Source: an uncultured Geobacter sp. (GTDB lineage: Bacteria; Desulfobacterota; Desulfuromonadia; Geobacterales; Geobacteraceae). Taken from it: a DNA stretch of 61,709 bases. The position numbers were made by a program, and so were the translations under genes. Location: assembly GCA_937886325.1 (NCBI GenBank), contig CALABV010000231.1, forward strand, positions 1 to 61,709, written 5' to 3'. A model generated the notes under the pieces. The model saw only the letters and a program-made list of their open reading frames with translations. It was not told where the DNA came from and searched no databases. This document shows positions 59,570 to 61,709 of this stretch, in pieces (positions within the stretch are counted from its first letter, which is position 1; each line of letters begins with the position of its first letter).

Positions 59570-60382
59570 ATGCAATTCTTCCTCAGGCAAATCCCAAAAC
59601 TCTTTGTGGTCAGCAGCATTTCCCTGGCGCTTGTTGCAGGCAACGCCTATGCGGACACACCCGACAACCTCACGGACATCCCCTATCAGTCAACCGAATG
59701 GGGCAGTGAGCAACTGCGATTTCGCGGATACACACTCGTGCACTCGGACCAGGATTATGAGAAAACATGGGAGTACTGGTGGCAAGGAAGCTCCAATACC
59801 TGCATCCAGGCGCGGGCAGCGGAGGGCAAATACGAAGCGATTCAGGTAACGAGCGGCACCGACTGCAATCAGTACCATCAGGAGGCGGTCAAGGGAAGTT
59901 CCGCGGCAGCGGTTGCGGTTGCCGCCGCGGCCTTGATTGGCGTGGCTGTCCTCGCGCACAAGTCCCATGATCGCGAAGACAAACACGGCAAGGACGAGAA
60001 ATCGATGGCCGAGTTCGAACGGGGTTACCGGGACGGCCTTCACCATGAGCGCTACCATAACTACCGGAACACGCAAGCCTATTCCGATGGCTACAATAGG
60101 GGGCAGCGAGAACGCGATGAACAAACCAGCCATCATTCTCACACCGGCCACCACAGCGGCTACCACCCCTATGTCTCGGTGAATGACCTTGTCGGAGCGA
60201 GGGCATCCAGCGCGGATTCCGAGTTGCGTTCGCGGGGTTTCGCCACCCGAGGCGGGCACAAGCAGGACAACAAATCCTTCGTTACCTGGTACAATGCAGC
60301 CACGCGCCAATGTATCCAGACAGTTACCAAGGAGGGCAGAATAGCCAGAATCGACAGCCTCGTCGAAGGGAATTGCCTCTAA
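59570..60382 (+). CDS. secreted His-rich protein with YsdA-like repeats
   Basis: 270 residues from the ATG at 59570 (AAGGAGGAATC upstream). Signal peptide ends AGNAYA-DTP. Two related units, RFRGYTLVHSDQDYEKTWEY / WWQGSSNTCIQARAAEGKYE and RSRGFATRGGHKQDNKSFVT / WYNAATRQCIQTVTKEGRIA, flank a hydrophobic Ala/Val segment (SAAAVAVAAAALIGVAVLA) and a His/Tyr-rich linker (HHERYHNYRNTQAYSDGYNR). Probably a membrane-spanning envelope protein. The His-rich stretch could bind metal. Function unknown. Confidence 0.75.
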   Translation: MQFFLRQIPKLFVVSSISLALVAGNAYADTPDNLTDIPYQSTEWGSEQLRFRGYTLVHSDQDYEKTWEYWWQGSSNTCIQARAAEGKYEAIQVTSGTDCNQYHQEAVKGSSAAAVAVAAAALIGVAVLAHKSHDREDKHGKDEKSMAEFERGYRDGLHHERYHNYRNTQAYSDGYNRGQRERDEQTSHHSHTGHHSGYHPYVSVNDLVGARASSADSELRSRGFATRGGHKQDNKSFVTWYNAATRQCIQTVTKEGRIARIDSLVEGNCL

Positions 60383-60659
60383 GAAACCGCAAGGAAGGAT
60401 TCGATCAGCCTCCACGCAGGGTGTGTCCGCGCACGCCCTGCTCCACCAGCAACCGTCTTTTTCGCTTCGAACCTTTACCTGAAACGAGCAGACAACTCAC
60501 TCCATCCGTCCTGATACGGGGGTCACGACTTTCTCAGGCACTCTTCCGGGACGCGATATACGGTGTGTCACCAATCAGGGGTAAGAAGGCTTCTCTTCAT
60601 GTCCATTATCCATCTTCCATGATTCCGGATTCAACGCACCTTTTTCCGAGAAGATACCC
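60383..60659. other. intergenic, nothing supported
   Basis: 277 bp between convergent genes. No gene or clear terminator seen; the frames here are shadows. Confidence 0.4.
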
Positions 60660-61109
60660 TCACCCTTCTTGCACTCCCAAAACAGCCAACCCGATAACAC
60701 TATACCGCGCCAGTTTGCCCGCCAGGACCAGGATCGAGAAACGGCCGAGGTTGACCCGCAGCATCCCGCCCACCAGACAGAGAGGGTCTCCCAGAACAGG
60801 CACCCAGGAAAACAGGAGAGACCAGGAACCGTACCGCGCATACAACCTTTCGGCCCTTTTCCTGGCTTCATCGCTGACGCGCAGCACCCGGCCGATGAGG
60901 AAAGGTCCGCCATACAAACCGATAGCATATGTGGTGCAGGCGCCAAGCGTATTGCCGGCGGTCGCGACGGCAATGGAAAGCACAGGGTCGCTGCCTTTCA
61001 CGAGCAACGCCACAAGCATCCATTCCGACCCAAGCGGCAGGACCGTCGAGGCGAGGAAACTCAGGAGAAAAAGCGCCGGATATCCGTGAATTGTCAAAAG
61101 GTCGGCCAT
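60660..61109 (-). CDS. DedA/YqaA-like small membrane protein
   Basis: 149 residues. Pattern of the SNARE-associated/DedA fold: YPALFLLSFLASTVLPLGSE / WMLVALLVKGSD, then AVATAGNTLGACTTYAIGLY / GG with the GN-G motif, and FSWVPVLGDPLCLVGGMLRV with the re-entrant PGD. This matches the YqaA subgroup, shorter than DedA. Probably a lipid or solute transporter. ATG at 61109; ribosome site weak. The larger overlapping frame at 60575 is a shadow. Confidence 0.87.
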   Translation of the reverse strand: MADLLTIHGYPALFLLSFLASTVLPLGSEWMLVALLVKGSDPVLSIAVATAGNTLGACTTYAIGLYGGPFLIGRVLRVSDEARKRAERLYARYGSWSLLFSWVPVLGDPLCLVGGMLRVNLGRFSILVLAGKLARYSVIGLAVLGVQEG

Positions 61110-61179
61110 ACGCGAAAGTGCCCCATAAGGAACCGTACCCGCCCTCCCGGTACGGCGGTGACGACCCGGGCGGGCTGCC

Positions 61180-61428
61180 TCATATATACCGCTGACGCAG
61201 CATCTCGGCAACGCACTCGTCCAGCACCGGACGGGAGGCGAACTGGAAGATGGTGATTTGGGGCAGGTCGCCTATGGCACTGGCTCGGTGCATGCGGTCC
61301 GTAATCAGCAGCAGCGAGGATGCTGCAATGATCAGAAGAATGCCCGGGAGTAACCGTCGGACGCCATCGATCAAGCCGCCGAGTACGGCATGTCGGTCGC
61401 AGGAAGAGTTCGGGTCTGTACTGTTCAT
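61180..61428 (-). pseudogene. truncated ABC substrate-binding gene fragment
   Basis: 82 codons from ATG 61428 to a stop at 61180. A membrane anchor GVRRLLPGILLIIAASSLLL is followed by PQITIFQFASRPVLDECVAE and MLRQRYI, then a stop. The IFQFASRPVLDE segment resembles the N-terminus of TrpX-type (PF04392) substrate-binding proteins, usually some 300 residues. The body is missing. It may be a real short protein instead. Confidence 0.45.
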
Positions 61429-61570
61429 GATTTCCCAGCCATGTGAGATATCATCGATGCGAAATATCAGATTAATAACTATCGACTTCCGAATGGGCAC
61501 TACTTACATGAAACAACCGCTCAGATCAACGGTTTTCCCGTTTTTTCAATAGATAACACGACACAAAAAA

Positions 61571-61605
61571 GCCCCATGGGTGGAGCATGTCCATAGCCAT
61601 GGGGC
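61571..61605 (-). terminator. intrinsic terminator
   Basis: GCCCCATGG (61571-61579) and CCATGGGGC (61597-61605) form the stem; on the minus strand TTTTTT follows. It ends the partial gene at 61638. Confidence 0.8.
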
Positions 61606-61637
61606 AACCTGAACCGTCGGTTCCTTCTCATGCCTTT

Positions 61638-61709
61638 CTATTTCACACCGGACTTCAGCCGCTCCTGCTCGAGCTTCAGCTTTTCGATCTCCAACCGTAT
61701 CCGCTCCAG
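61638..61709 (-). CDS. C-terminus of a coiled-coil protein, 5' end outside window
   Basis: The last 23 codons, ending in TAG at 61638-61640, read LERIRLEIEKLKLEQERLKS then GVK. A charged heptad pattern indicates a coiled coil. The family cannot be told from this piece. Confidence 0.6.
   Translation of the reverse strand: MERIRLEIEKLKLEQERLKSGVK

Overview
The window looks like the chromosome of a strictly anaerobic, Geobacter-like member of the Desulfuromonadia (former Deltaproteobacteria). This is inferred from the gene content: many MinD/Mrp/NifX-type cofactor proteins, sulfur-relay proteins, a sigma-54 two-component system, an archaeal-type PEP carboxylase, a Dnmt2-type RNA methyltransferase and a beta-hydroxyacid dehydrogenase. 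The DNA is GC-rich, except for a lower-GC patch near 51.5-53.3 kb. I saw no rRNA, tRNA, CRISPR array, transposase or integrase.

Region 1 (1-12.3 kb, minus strand) is a long cluster built from a few recurring parts. These are Mrp/NBP35 ATPases (two genes and a 3' remnant of a third), two MinD-type ATPases with inserted ferredoxin domains, NifX-like (Nitro_FeMo-Co fold) proteins (three free and one fused to a CDF metal exporter), two small zinc-ribbon proteins, a DUF5320 protein, a NifU/IscU-like scaffold, a radical SAM enzyme, a J-domain protein, a methyltransferase, an MBL hydrolase, a thioesterase and a ZIP metal transporter. Many genes overlap by ATGA or GTGA. It reads as an uncharacterised metal or Fe-S cofactor assembly and trafficking system.

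Region 2 (12.4-17 kb) holds two YeeE/YedE sulfur-transport subunits and a four-module CoA-disulfide-reductase/rhodanese/TusA/DsrE protein, then a dispersed palindromic repeat. Region 3 (16.4-22.8 kb) is a ZraSR-like sigma-54 two-component system. It is flanked by two target-like operons (DUF4405-DUF2202 and a three-gene envelope operon), each with the same 37-bp dyad about 80-100 bp upstream of a -24/-12-like element. Region 4 (23-30.7 kb) has an HPP-like membrane protein, another NifX gene behind a perfect 22-bp palindrome, a DUF134 regulator, and a molybdenum-linked operon (DUF364, MoCF-domain protein, ModA, a TauC/SsuB/SsuA-type ABC transporter, MoaE) with a ModE-like site. Region 5 (31-32.6 kb) is a second CoA-disulfide reductase with a rhodanese domain.

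From 32.8 kb onward the genes are mixed: small LEA-like envelope proteins, an SseB-like protein, a PAS histidine kinase and receiver, DUF2845, the DUF711/ACT pair, a phytoene-desaturase-type gene followed by an internally deleted second copy, an NDH2-like oxidoreductase with a truncated paralogue 7 kb away, Dnmt2, PEPC, a hydroxyacid dehydrogenase, a PAS gene remnant, an alpha/beta hydrolase, a flavin-binding protein, a likely integron gene cassette carrying an exonuclease-BRCT gene with an attC-like site, a 3-hydroxyacyl-CoA dehydrogenase, an MscS channel, a series of secreted proteins and a DedA-like protein. Several decayed genes mark 39-61 kb as a turnover zone.
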